37,489 bases of DNA from Pseudonocardia sp. (GTDB lineage Bacteria > Actinomycetota > Actinomycetes > Mycobacteriales > Pseudonocardiaceae), in contig NZ_JAJCYB010000109.1 of NCBI RefSeq assembly GCF_029263155.1, forward strand, positions 1 through 37,489, written 5' to 3'. The notes beneath the pieces are model-generated. The model searched no databases and was not told the origin of the DNA. It was given only the letters and a program-made list of their open reading frames with translations. Positions 24,656 to 32,203 of the stretch are shown here, one piece after another. The first letter of the stretch is position 1. The number at the start of each line of letters is the position of its first letter. The position numbers and the translations under genes were made by a program.

Positions 24656-25642
24656 ATGAACCGGGCGACTCGGGTCGTCAACGTGACGTTGTCGGTACTC
24701 CTGGTGACGGTCACGGTCAGTGGGGTGCTCGCCTTCGCGGTGGGGACGCCGGTGGCGGCGGGGTGGATCGTCGGTGTCCACGGGGCGTCCGGACTGGGTC
24801 TGCTGCTGCTCGTCCCGGCGAAGGTCGCCGTCGCCCGACGGGGTCTGCGGCGCCCCGGCCGGTCGCGGAAGGTGATCAGCCTGGCCCTCGCCGGGCTGGC
24901 CGGGTCGGCGGTGGCCAGCGGGCTGCTGCACGCGTTCGCCGGGTGGGCGCCGGTGCTGGGGCTGCTGCCGATGCAGATCCACGTCGGCACCGCGGTCGCG
25001 ACGGCGCTGCTGCTCGCGGTGCACGTCGGCGGGCACCACCGCCGCCGCGGGGGCGGGCGGCGACCGCTGCTGCGCCGCACGGATCTCGACCGGCGCCGGG
25101 CCCTGCTCGGGGTCGGCGTCGTCGCGGGGTCGGCGGCGCTGTGGTTCGCCGTCCCCGGGCGGGAGCGGCGCGCGACGGGCTCGCACGAGATCGCCGACGT
25201 GGCGCGCGTCCCCGTCACGCAGTGGCTGTTCGACGCGGTGCCGCGAACCGACCGTCGGGACCTGCGGGTGCGCACGCCGGGCGGCGCCGTCGACCTCGCC
25301 GCGCTGCCCCGGAGCAGCGTGCGCGCCGTGCTCGACTGCACCGGCGGGTGGTACACCGAGCAGGAGTGGCAGGGCGTGCCGGTGGCAGCGCTCGGGCTGC
25401 CTGCCGGGGCGTCGGTCGAGGTGGTGTCGCGGACCGGCTACCGCCGCCGCTTCCCGGCCCGGGACGCGGCGACGCTGCTGCTCGCCACCCACCTGGCCGG
25501 GCGTCGGCTCACGGCCGGGCACGGGGCGCCGGTCCGGCTCGTCGCGCCCGGCAGGCGCGGCTTCTGGTGGGTCAAGTGGGTGGTGGCCGTCGAGGTCGTG
25601 GACGAGCCGTGGTGGTGGCAGCCGCCGTTCCCCCTGCAGTGA
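24656..25642 (+). CDS. Membrane cytochrome-like / sulfite oxidase-fold molybdopterin protein
   Basis: The 328-aa protein has four N-terminal membrane helices (about 8-30, 36-60, 73-97, 104-125) with histidines His42, His92, His109 and His123 that could bind b-type haem, then a basic stretch RRRALLGVG and a fifth hydrophobic segment (about 147-166). The C-terminal half (about 175-320) resembles the molybdopterin-binding domain of sulfite oxidase/YedY proteins: the Mo-ligand Cys is likely Cys228 in VLDCTGGW, followed by WQGVPVAAL and GFWWVKWVVAVEV. It is probably a quinone-linked or haem-linked oxidoreductase facing outside. Substrate is unknown. ATG 24656 is chosen because helix 1 starts there. 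Confidence 0.8.
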   Translation: MNRATRVVNVTLSVLLVTVTVSGVLAFAVGTPVAAGWIVGVHGASGLGLLLLVPAKVAVARRGLRRPGRSRKVISLALAGLAGSAVASGLLHAFAGWAPVLGLLPMQIHVGTAVATALLLAVHVGGHHRRRGGGRRPLLRRTDLDRRRALLGVGVVAGSAALWFAVPGRERRATGSHEIADVARVPVTQWLFDAVPRTDRRDLRVRTPGGAVDLAALPRSSVRAVLDCTGGWYTEQEWQGVPVAALGLPAGASVEVVSRTGYRRRFPARDAATLLLATHLAGRRLTAGHGAPVRLVAPGRRGFWWVKWVVAVEVVDEPWWWQPPFPLQ

Positions 25643-25660
25643 CGGTGCGATCCCGCCGGC

Positions 25661-26164
25661 TCAGTGGAGCCTGCGGTGCATGATGTGCAGGCCCACGTAC
25701 CCGTGCTCGGGATGGGCGAAGCCCTCGGGCAGCGTGCCGATGACCGTGAAGCCCAGCGACCGCCACAGCGCGACGGCACGGGTGTTCGTCTCCACCACCG
25801 CGTTGAACTGCATGGCCCGGAACCCCCGGTCCCGGGCCCAGTCCAGGACGTGCTGGCCGAGGGCGCGGCCGACGCCGCGGCCGCCGTGGGAGGGGTCGAC
25901 CAGGAAGCTCGCGCTCGCGATGTGCGACCCCGGCCCGCGGTGGTTGGGGTAGGCCTTGGCGCTGCCGAGCACGGGCCCGTCGGGATCGGTGGCGACGAAC
26001 GTGGCACCCGGGGCGTCGAGCATCCACATCGCGCGGCACTGGTCCTCGGGAGCGTCGGGTGGCCAGGTGTAGGTCCGCCCCTCCGCCATGATCTCGCGGA
26101 AGAACGGCCGGATCGCGGTCCAGTCGTCGGGGGTGGCGTCGCGGATCAGCACGCGCGCGATCAT
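25661..26164 (-). CDS. GNAT-family N-acetyltransferase
   Basis: The 167-aa protein is a single GNAT domain: N-terminal IRDATPDDWTAI, the acetyl-CoA pyrophosphate loop GGRGVGRALG (motif A, about residues 94-103), and VVETNTRAVALWRSLGF (motif B). Overall it resembles phosphinothricin/methionine sulfoximine-type acetyltransferases (RDATPxD start, NxxAxxLWxxxGF), but the acceptor cannot be fixed. It converges on the previous gene (18-nt gap) and diverges from the dehalogenase across 36 nt. Confidence 0.9.
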   Translation of the reverse strand: MIARVLIRDATPDDWTAIRPFFREIMAEGRTYTWPPDAPEDQCRAMWMLDAPGATFVATDPDGPVLGSAKAYPNHRGPGSHIASASFLVDPSHGGRGVGRALGQHVLDWARDRGFRAMQFNAVVETNTRAVALWRSLGFTVIGTLPEGFAHPEHGYVGLHIMHRRLH

Positions 26165-26200
26165 GCCGTGCAGAGGGTCTCCATGTCAGGATCTCCTCCC

Positions 26201-27112
26201 ATGCGCACCCTTCGCACCCCGGACGACCGGTTCGTCGACCTGCCCGCCTTCGATCTCGAACCGCACTACGCCGACGTGTCCGACGGCGACGGCGGCACCC
26301 TGCGGATGGCGTGGGTGCAGGACGGTCCGGCCGACGGACCCGTGGTGCTGCTGCTGCACGGCGAGCCGAGCTGGTCGTACCTGTACCGCACGATGATCCC
26401 GGTGCTGGCCGCGGCCGGGCTGCGGGTGGTGGCGCCCGACCTCGTCGGGTTCGGGCGTTCGGACAAGCCCGCCGAGCCCGGCGACCACACCTACGCCCGG
26501 CACGTCGAATGGACGCGGGCGCTCGCGTTCGACGTGCTGGACCTGCGCGGGGTCACCCTCGTCGGCCAGGACTGGGGTGGGCTGATCGGGCTGCGGCTGG
26601 TCGCCGAGCACGCCGACCGCTTCGCCGGGGTGGTGGCCGCCAACACCGGCCTGCCCACCGGCGACCACGACATGCCCGAGGTCTGGTGGCAGTTCCGGCG
26701 CGCGGTGGAGAAGGCCGACGTGCTCGACGTGGGGCGGCTGGTGCAGTCGGGCTGCCGCACACCGCTCACCCCGCAGGTGCGCGCCGCCTACGACGCACCC
26801 TTCCCCGACGAGTCGTACAAGGCCGGGCCGCGGGCGATGCCGCAGCTGGTCCCCACCCGCCCCGACGACCCGGCCACCGAGGCCAACCGCGCGGCCTGGC
26901 GCGCGCTGGGCCGGCGCGACGTGCCGTTCCTGTGCGCGTTCAGCGACGGCGACCCGATCACCGGGGCCATGGGGCCGATACTGGCGCGGACCATGCCCGG
27001 TGCCGCGGGCCGCGCCCACCCGACGATCACCGGCGCGGGTCACTTCCTGCAGGAGGACGCCGGCCCGGCGCTGGCGACGGTCGTGACCGAGTTCGTGGCG
27101 GGCATCCGATGA
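26201..27112 (+). CDS. dhmA: Haloalkane dehalogenase (subfamily I)
   Basis: This alpha/beta hydrolase splits carbon-halogen bonds by an Asp nucleophile. From ATG 26201 (MRTLRTPDDRF, the family's typical start) it has 303 aa. Seen: oxyanion motif HGEPSW (53-58), nucleophile Asp124 with halide-binding Trp125 in GQDWGG, a second Trp in VWW (162-163), acid Asp251 in SDGDPI and base His281 in GAGHFLQED. The layout matches DhlA and mycobacterial DhmA. An ATG six codons upstream (26183) is possible. A hairpin follows the stop by 11 nt. The true substrate is not predictable; many such genes have no known natural halide substrate. Confidence 0.92.
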   Translation: MRTLRTPDDRFVDLPAFDLEPHYADVSDGDGGTLRMAWVQDGPADGPVVLLLHGEPSWSYLYRTMIPVLAAAGLRVVAPDLVGFGRSDKPAEPGDHTYARHVEWTRALAFDVLDLRGVTLVGQDWGGLIGLRLVAEHADRFAGVVAANTGLPTGDHDMPEVWWQFRRAVEKADVLDVGRLVQSGCRTPLTPQVRAAYDAPFPDESYKAGPRAMPQLVPTRPDDPATEANRAAWRALGRRDVPFLCAFSDGDPITGAMGPILARTMPGAAGRAHPTITGAGHFLQEDAGPALATVVTEFVAGIR

Positions 27113-27123
27113 CGGGACCTCCG

Positions 27124-27180
27124 ATTGCAGCATGGCCACCTTCACGCAACGAGGTGGCGTGAAGGTGGCCATGCTGCAAT
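27124..27180. terminator. Perfect 24-bp inverted repeat with 9-nt loop
   Basis: Arms 27124-27147 and 27157-27180 are perfectly complementary (inner end CCACCTTCACGC). It stands 11 nt after the dehalogenase stop, so it may terminate that transcript. Its length and perfection are more like a dispersed mobile or REP-type element than a simple terminator. Confidence 0.65.
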
Positions 27181-28744
27181 GAGCGGGCCCGGAGGAGGGC
27201 CGTCACGGCGGTCGACGGACGGGGCCGGGTGGGGGTGTCGCGAGCTGGGGGCGGGGCCCCGGCTCGCCCCGCGGGGCAGCCGGTTCTCCTGGCTGAGCCC
27301 GGTGCCGCTGTGGGCCTCGCGCAACGACGTGCTCGCGAGGTGGCTGGGCGACCCCACCGACGGCCAGCGCCGCGAATGGCTGCACCGCCTCGACGCCTAC
27401 GCCCGCGCCGCCGGGGTCGCCCCGCCGCCGCGCGACCGGGTCGTCACCCGCTTCGCCGACCGCGAGACCGCGTCGGTCGCCCTGCTCGGGGACCCCGGCG
27501 AGGGGGACGCGTCGCAGTACTGCGTGGTGCCGGTGCTCGAGAAGGTCGCGGGCGACACCGACCTCGCCGTCGTGTGCAGCGACGTGATCTACCCGGCGGG
27601 CGGCGTCGCGGCCTACGCCGACCGCTTCTACCGCCCCTACGCCGACTACCCCGGCCCGATCTACGCCCTGCCCGGCAACCACGACTGGTACGACGGGCTC
27701 ACCGGCTTCATGACTGCCTTCTGCGACGCCCCGCCCGACGCCGGCGCGCCCGCCGCCCCGGGTGGCGGCTGGCGGGGTGCGCTGCGCCGGCTGCTGTGGC
27801 ACCGCGCGCGGCGCGGCAGCGCGGAGCAGGTGGCCGACATGCGCTGGTACCGCGACGCGGAGTCCCAGCAGGCCGTCCAGCCCGGGCCGTACTGCGCCGT
27901 CGACGCCGGCCCCGTGCGGCTGGTGCTGATCGACACCGGTCTCGACGGGCACCTCGACGCCGAGCAGGGCGACTGGCTGCGGTCGGTGTCGGCGGGGGAC
28001 CGGCCGAAGATCCTGCTCACCGGGAGGCCGATCTACACCTACGCCCGGCTCCGGCCCTCGCCGATCACCGGCGGCGGCGACGTCAACGAGATCGTCACCG
28101 ACCCGCGCCACCACTACGTCGCGGTGATCGGCGGCGACGACCACAACTACCAGCGCTACCCGGTGCGGCTGCGCGACGGCCGCACGATCCAGTACGTCGT
28201 CGCCGGAGGATCGGGGGCCTACCTCTCGGCCACCCACCAGATCCCGAACGTCGACGCGCTCGCGCCCGCCGTCACCGAGGAGGGGTTCCGCTGCTACCCG
28301 CTGCGCGGGGACTCGCTCGCGCACTTCAGTCGCCACTACGACGCCCTGCTGGGGCTCGGCCGCGGGCGGCTGGTGCTCTCCCCGGACGAGGCCACGGCGC
28401 TGATGGCCGAGCGCGTCGGCAACGCGCCTCCCCGGGCCGGCTCGACCGTCGTGGACGCCAGGGCCCGCCGGGCCGCGGAGCGCGTGTACCCGCTCCCGGC
28501 GCGCGGCACCGCGGCGTCGCACAACCTGATGTCGCTGCTGTTCGACTCCGACTCCGCGCCGATGTTCAAGAGCTTCCTGCGCCTGGACGCCCGCCGCGAC
28601 GAGATCGTGCTCTCCTGCTGGGCGGCCACCGGCTGCCGGGAGCACGAGCGGGAGCCGGTGCTGGAGGACCGCGCCCGCGCCGCCCGCGGCCCCGACGGCA
28701 CCTGGTCCTGGCGCAGCGAGACCCCCGGCCGCCCGGTGCCGTGA
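27179..28744 (+). CDS. Metallophosphoesterase (calcineurin-like)
   Basis: The product is a probable cytoplasmic phosphoesterase of up to 521 aa. Two-metal motifs are seen: LLGDPGEGD (Asp105), SDVIYP (Asp135), GNHDWY (Asn167, His168), and GGDDHNYQRY in the middle third, plus LLTGRPIY. The first motif has Gly where the usual DxH histidine sits, so one metal ligand may differ. The C-terminal about 150 residues are extra to the catalytic domain. The start is uncertain: ATG 27179 lies on the end of the upstream hairpin and has no ribosome site, while good similarity seems to begin only around SRFSWLSPVP (residue 34). In M. tuberculosis the phosphatase gene sapM also neighbours upp, but this protein is of a different family. 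Confidence 0.82.
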   Translation: MSGPGGGPSRRSTDGAGWGCRELGAGPRLAPRGSRFSWLSPVPLWASRNDVLARWLGDPTDGQRREWLHRLDAYARAAGVAPPPRDRVVTRFADRETASVALLGDPGEGDASQYCVVPVLEKVAGDTDLAVVCSDVIYPAGGVAAYADRFYRPYADYPGPIYALPGNHDWYDGLTGFMTAFCDAPPDAGAPAAPGGGWRGALRRLLWHRARRGSAEQVADMRWYRDAESQQAVQPGPYCAVDAGPVRLVLIDTGLDGHLDAEQGDWLRSVSAGDRPKILLTGRPIYTYARLRPSPITGGGDVNEIVTDPRHHYVAVIGGDDHNYQRYPVRLRDGRTIQYVVAGGSGAYLSATHQIPNVDALAPAVTEEGFRCYPLRGDSLAHFSRHYDALLGLGRGRLVLSPDEATALMAERVGNAPPRAGSTVVDARARRAAERVYPLPARGTAASHNLMSLLFDSDSAPMFKSFLRLDARRDEIVLSCWAATGCREHEREPVLEDRARAARGPDGTWSWRSETPGRPVP

Positions 28745-28769
28745 CCCACGGCCCGCCCCGGAACCTGCC

Positions 28770-28825
28770 GATCAAGGGCAGATGGTCGTCTGTGGATCTC
28801 CGCTCGCGACCATTTCGCCTTGATC
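28770..28825. repeat. Imperfect inverted repeat between phosphoesterase and upp
   Basis: Arms 28770-28788 (GATCAAGGGCAGATGGTCG) and 28807-28825 pair at 16 of 19 positions with an 18-nt loop. It may terminate the upstream gene ahead of the upp promoter. Confidence 0.55.
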
Positions 28826-28863
28826 GACCTAACCGGCGGGCTGAGGGCGGGGCAGGCGGCGGC

Positions 28864-28869
28864 TAGCCT
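28864..28869 (+). promoter_or_regulatory. -10 box TAGCCT, leaderless start of upp
   Basis: TAGCCT ends 7 nt before ATG 28877; no ribosome site is visible. Confidence 0.5.
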
Positions 28870-28876
28870 CTGCCGC

Positions 28877-29503
28877 ATGGACGTGCGTGTCGTCGACCAC
28901 CCGCTGGCCCGGGCCCGCCTCACCACGATGCGCGACGCGCGCACCGACAACGCCGCGTTCCGGGCCGCCCTGCGCGACCTCACCCTGATGCTGATCTACG
29001 AGGCCACCCGCGACGCCCCGGTGGCCACCGCGCCGCTGCACACCCCGGTCGCCCGGACCACCGGGTTCCGCCTGGCCGACCCGCCGCTGCTGGTGCCCGT
29101 GCTGCGCGCCGGCCTGGGGATGGTCGACGCCGCGCAGGCGCTGATGCCCGAGGCGCAGATGGGCTTCGTCGGGCTGGCCCGCGACGAGCGCACCCACCAG
29201 CCCGTGCCCTACATGGAGTCGCTGCCCGAGTCGCTGGCCGGGCGCCCGGTGTTCGTGCTCGACCCGATGCTCGCCACGGGCGGGTCCATGGCGCACACGA
29301 TCCGGTTGCTCACCGAGCGCGGAACCACCGACGTCACCGCGATCTGTGCGCTCGCCGCCCCGGAGGGGATCGCGCACCTGGAGGGCAGCGGGCTCCCGGT
29401 GCGCGTGGTCACCGCCAGCATCGACGAGCGGCTCAACGACTCCGCGTTCATCGTCCCGGGGCTCGGCGACGCGGGGGACCGCCAGTTCGGTGCGGTGCCG
29501 TAG
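28877..29503 (+). CDS. upp: Uracil phosphoribosyltransferase
   Basis: The enzyme converts uracil and PRPP to UMP in pyrimidine salvage. The 208-aa length is standard. Seen: MRDARTDNAAFR near the start, VPVLRAGLGMVDA, the PRPP-binding loop VLDPMLATGGSM (about 127-138), and the C-terminal uracil-binding region DERLNDSAFIVPGLGDAGDR with Gly/Ile and Asp. ATG 28877 is placed by the -10 box and by family length. It converges on the TetR gene with only 7 nt between stops. Its place beside pmmB and deoD resembles M. tuberculosis Rv3307-Rv3309c. Confidence 0.96.
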   Translation: MDVRVVDHPLARARLTTMRDARTDNAAFRAALRDLTLMLIYEATRDAPVATAPLHTPVARTTGFRLADPPLLVPVLRAGLGMVDAAQALMPEAQMGFVGLARDERTHQPVPYMESLPESLAGRPVFVLDPMLATGGSMAHTIRLLTERGTTDVTAICALAAPEGIAHLEGSGLPVRVVTASIDERLNDSAFIVPGLGDAGDRQFGAVP

Positions 29504-29510
29504 CCGCGTA

Positions 29511-30116
29511 TCACCGCGCTCGACGAGTGGGACCCCCGTCCGACAGGTACGTAGGGGAGTCCCACCCGTCCGACGTGGACCGGGCGTCCGTGCGGCGCCA
29601 GCCCTCCAGCGCCGCGCGCAGGGCATCCGCGCAGGGGCCGGGCCGGGCGTGGCCGCGCAGCTCCAGCGTCACCAGGCCGTGCACGAGACCCTGCACGGCG
29701 AGCGCGACGGTCGGGGGGTCGGCGTCGGTGCGCAACGCCCCGCACTCGACGGCGCGGTGGACGCCGTCGGTGAACGGTGTGAGCGCGGTGGGCGGGGTCT
29801 CCAGCACCAGGTGCGGGTCGTCGCGGGCGGCGGCGTGGTAGGCGTCGCCGAGCTGCACCAGGTGCTCCACCGGATCGGGACCGGGCTCGACGGCGGCCAG
29901 CCGCTCGCTCAACCGCGCCACCGCGTCGTCGAGCAGCTCCGCGAGCAGCGCGGGCTTGCCCCCGAACAGGGAGTAGACGGCGGTGGTCGAGGTGTCGCAG
30001 TCCTGGGCGAGCGTGCGCAGGCTCAGTGCCTCGGGACCGCCGCCCGACAGCAGCGCGCCGGCCCGCTCCAGCAACCGCTCGCGCAGCTCGTCGTCGTGCA
30101 CCTTGGGCCGGGGCAT
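29511..30116 (-). CDS. TetR/AcrR-family transcriptional regulator
   Basis: The 201-aa protein has an N-terminal TetR helix-turn-helix (about 8-58: LRERLLERAGALL ... LSLRTLAQDCDTSTTAVYSLFGGKPALLAELL) and a helical ligand domain of the WHG-type (about 85-180). The last about 16 residues (WDSPTYLSDGGPTRRAR) are encoded by a hairpin sequence and look unrelated to the domain. It has its own -10 box. Likely targets are the flavodoxin-like gene upstream on the same strand or itself; there is no operator clear enough to name. Confidence 0.9.
   Translation of the reverse strand: MPRPKVHDDELRERLLERAGALLSGGGPEALSLRTLAQDCDTSTTAVYSLFGGKPALLAELLDDAVARLSERLAAVEPGPDPVEHLVQLGDAYHAAARDDPHLVLETPPTALTPFTDGVHRAVECGALRTDADPPTVALAVQGLVHGLVTLELRGHARPGPCADALRAALEGWRRTDARSTSDGWDSPTYLSDGGPTRRAR
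29522..29565. terminator. Hairpin / dispersed repeat copy 2 over the TetR gene end
   Basis: Bases 29522-29543 match the repeat at 20527-20548 at 20 of 22 positions. Arms 29527-29537 and 29555-29565 (GTGGGACCCCC / GGGGAGTCCCAC type, one mismatch) can fold. Position fits a terminator for upp, but it lies inside the TetR reading frame. Confidence 0.5.
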
Positions 30117-30121
30117 GCGGC

Positions 30122-30127
30122 ACAGTA
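30122..30127 (-). promoter_or_regulatory. -10 box TACTGT, leaderless start of the TetR gene
   Basis: TACTGT on the minus strand ends 5 nt before ATG 30116; no ribosome site is visible. Confidence 0.4.
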
Positions 30128-30140
30128 GCGCCGGAGCCGA

Positions 30141-30599
30141 TCAGTCGCAGGCTCCGAGCGTGGCCGCCACCGTGGCGCCCAGCTCGGTGCAGGCGTCCAG
30201 ATCGTCACGGGTGGGCGCCCCGAGCACCTCGACGTGCGCGGCCACCTGCCGCCAGCCCAACCCGCCCGTGACCGCCTCCACCGAGCGCACCGCCCCCTCG
30301 ACACCGAGGTTGCCGTGCACGTACAGACCGAACGGCAGGCCGCGCGTGTCGTCGGCGCAGACGTAGTAGACCGTGTCGAAGAAGTGCTTGAGCGCCCCGG
30401 ACATGTAGCCGATGTTCGCGGGTGTGCCGAGCAGCACGCCGTCGGCGGCGAGCAGGTCGGACGCGGTGGCGGCGAGCGCGGCCCGGCGCACCACCTCCAC
30501 CCCGGTGATCTCGGGGTCCGTCGCACCGCGCAGCGCGGCGTCGAGCAGGTCGGCCGTGGCGGGCGAGGGCGTGTGGTGGACGACGAGCAGCCGGCTCAT
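30141..30599 (-). CDS. Flavodoxin-like NAD(P)H-dependent oxidoreductase
   Basis: The 152-aa protein has a flavodoxin/FMN-reductase fold: a first strand and phosphate loop LLVVHHTPSPATADLLDA (about 4-21), GVLLGTPANIGYMSGALKHFFD (about 54-75, the FMN-binding loop region), and FGLYVHGNLGVEGAV. It would carry FMN and transfer electrons to an unknown acceptor. ATG 30599 overlaps the phosphomannomutase stop (ATGA), so it is the last gene of the deoD-pmmB transcript. The TetR gene starts 24 nt downstream with its own -10 box. Confidence 0.87.
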   Translation of the reverse strand: MSRLLVVHHTPSPATADLLDAALRGATDPEITGVEVVRRAALAATASDLLAADGVLLGTPANIGYMSGALKHFFDTVYYVCADDTRGLPFGLYVHGNLGVEGAVRSVEAVTGGLGWRQVAAHVEVLGAPTRDDLDACTELGATVAATLGACD

Positions 30600-32203
30600 G
30601 CCAGCAGCTCGCGTGCCTGCGCCCGCAGCGCGTCGAGCCGGGCCTGCGCCGCCGCCCGGGCCGCGGGCAGGTCGCCCGCGACCGGCTCGACGACCTCCAG
30701 GTACGCCTTGAGCTTCGGCTCCGTGCCCGACGGGCGGATCACCAGCCGCTCGCCGGGCCTGCGCAGCACCAGCACGTCCGGGGCGGGCCGCTGCGCGGAC
30801 CAGCCGGGCGGTGGCGAGGCGCGCAGCCGCTCGACCACGGCGTCGCGGGCGTCCGGCTCCATCCGCAGCGACAACCCCTCGGTGCGGTGCACGCCGTGCG
30901 CGGTGGCGAGCTCGTCGAGCCGGTCGGGCACGCCCAGCCCCGCCGCCCGCAGCGTGGCGACCAGATCGCACGCGACGACGGCGGCGGCGATCCCGTCCTT
31001 GTCGCGCACGGTGTCCGGGTCGACGCAGTAGCCCAGCGCCTCCTCGTAGCCGTAGACCAGCCCGGGCCCGGCGCGCACGATCCACTTGAAGCCGGTGAGC
31101 GTCTCGGCGTAGCGGGCGCCGTGGGCGGCGGCCACCGCGCGCAGCATCGACGAGGAGACCACGGTGGTGGCGACGAGCGGATCGTCGTGGCCGCCGCAGC
31201 GCAGGAGGTGGTCGCCGAGCAGGACGCCCGTCTCGTCGCCGGACAGCATGCGCCACGCCCCCCGCGAGTCGGGGTCTCCGTGCGCCCGTGTCGGGGTCCG
31301 ACTGCGATCGCGCACGCCGAGGGCGCACCGGTCCGCGTCCGGGTCGAGCGCGATCGCGAGGTCGGCGTCCACGGCGGCGGCCAGCGCGAGCAGCGCGTCG
31401 GTGGCGCCGGGTTCCTCCGGGTTGGGGAACGTGACGGTCGGGAAGTCGGGGTCCGGCTCGGCCTGCGAGGCGACGAGGTGCACGTCGGTGAATCCCGCGC
31501 GCCGCAGGGCCTCGACGGCCGTCGCGCCGCCGACGCCGTGCATCGCGGTGAGCGCGACCCGCAGGGTGCGGGCGGCGCCGCGGGGCAGCCGGGCGACCCG
31601 GTCCAGGTAGGACCCCACGAGGTCCACGGTGGACACCGCGGCCCGTACCGGAACGTCGGCCGCGGGCGGGGCCGCGGCGATCGCGGCCTCGATCTCCGCG
31701 TCCGCGGGCGGGGCCAACTGCGCGCCGTCGGCGAGGTAGACCTTGTAGCCGTTGTCGGCGGACGGGTTGTGCGACGCCGTGATCTGCACGCCCGCCACCG
31801 CGCCCAGCTCGCGCACGGCGAACGCCAGCACCGGCGTCGGGAGCGGGGCGGGCAGGGCGCGCACCGTGAAGCCGGCGCCGGCCAGCACGTGCGCGGCGGC
31901 GTCGGCGAACGCCGCGGAGCCGTGCCGGGCGTCACGGCCGACGACCACCACGCCGCGGGAGCCGTCGCGCGCCAGCCACGCCGCGAGCCCGGCCGTGGCC
32001 CGCCGGACCACCGCCACGTTCATCCCGGCCGGCCCGGCGCGCACCGGGCCGCGCAGACCGGCCGTCCCGAACCGCAGCATCCCGGCCATCCGGGCGGCGA
32101 GGTCGGCGTCGTCGCCCGCGGCGAGCACCTGCGACAGCTCCGCCCGGGTGGCCGGGTCGGGGTCCTCGGCGATCCAGCGCAGCGCCGCGTCCCGCGTGTT
32201 CAC
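30596..32203 (-). CDS. pmmB: Phosphomannomutase/phosphoglucomutase (PmmB-type) with repeat-derived insert
   Basis: This alpha-phosphohexomutase family member has 535 aa with four domains: the phosphoserine loop ITASHNPSADNGYKVY (Ser144), the metal loop DPDADRC (Asp287, Asp289, Asp291), the sugar loop GYEEALGY, and the phosphate loop RPSGTEPKLKAY. In nucleoside salvage it may act as a phosphopentomutase linking deoD products to deoC, as well as on hexoses; which is uncertain. About 16 residues at 300-315 (RSRTPTRAHGDPDSRG) between the metal loop and WRMLSGDE are encoded by two units of a 22-bp repeat found elsewhere in the window. GTG 32203 overlaps the deoD stop (GTGA). Confidence 0.93.
   Translation of the reverse strand: MNTRDAALRWIAEDPDPATRAELSQVLAAGDDADLAARMAGMLRFGTAGLRGPVRAGPAGMNVAVVRRATAGLAAWLARDGSRGVVVVGRDARHGSAAFADAAAHVLAGAGFTVRALPAPLPTPVLAFAVRELGAVAGVQITASHNPSADNGYKVYLADGAQLAPPADAEIEAAIAAAPPAADVPVRAAVSTVDLVGSYLDRVARLPRGAARTLRVALTAMHGVGGATAVEALRRAGFTDVHLVASQAEPDPDFPTVTFPNPEEPGATDALLALAAAVDADLAIALDPDADRCALGVRDRSRTPTRAHGDPDSRGAWRMLSGDETGVLLGDHLLRCGGHDDPLVATTVVSSSMLRAVAAAHGARYAETLTGFKWIVRAGPGLVYGYEEALGYCVDPDTVRDKDGIAAAVVACDLVATLRAAGLGVPDRLDELATAHGVHRTEGLSLRMEPDARDAVVERLRASPPPGWSAQRPAPDVLVLRRPGERLVIRPSGTEPKLKAYLEVVEPVAGDLPAARAAAQARLDALRAQARELLA
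31263..31306. repeat. 22-bp repeat family, two units inside pmmB
   Basis: Unit 1 (31263-31284) is identical to unit 1 at 36235-36256; the identity extends over 26 bp (31260-31285). Unit 2 (31285-31306) is diverged. Core CGCGAGTCGGG. Confidence 0.85.

Noticed and set aside
28745..28876. Gene between phosphoesterase and upp
   Set aside because: Only a hairpin and the upp -10 box are visible; no start with ribosome site or coding bias.
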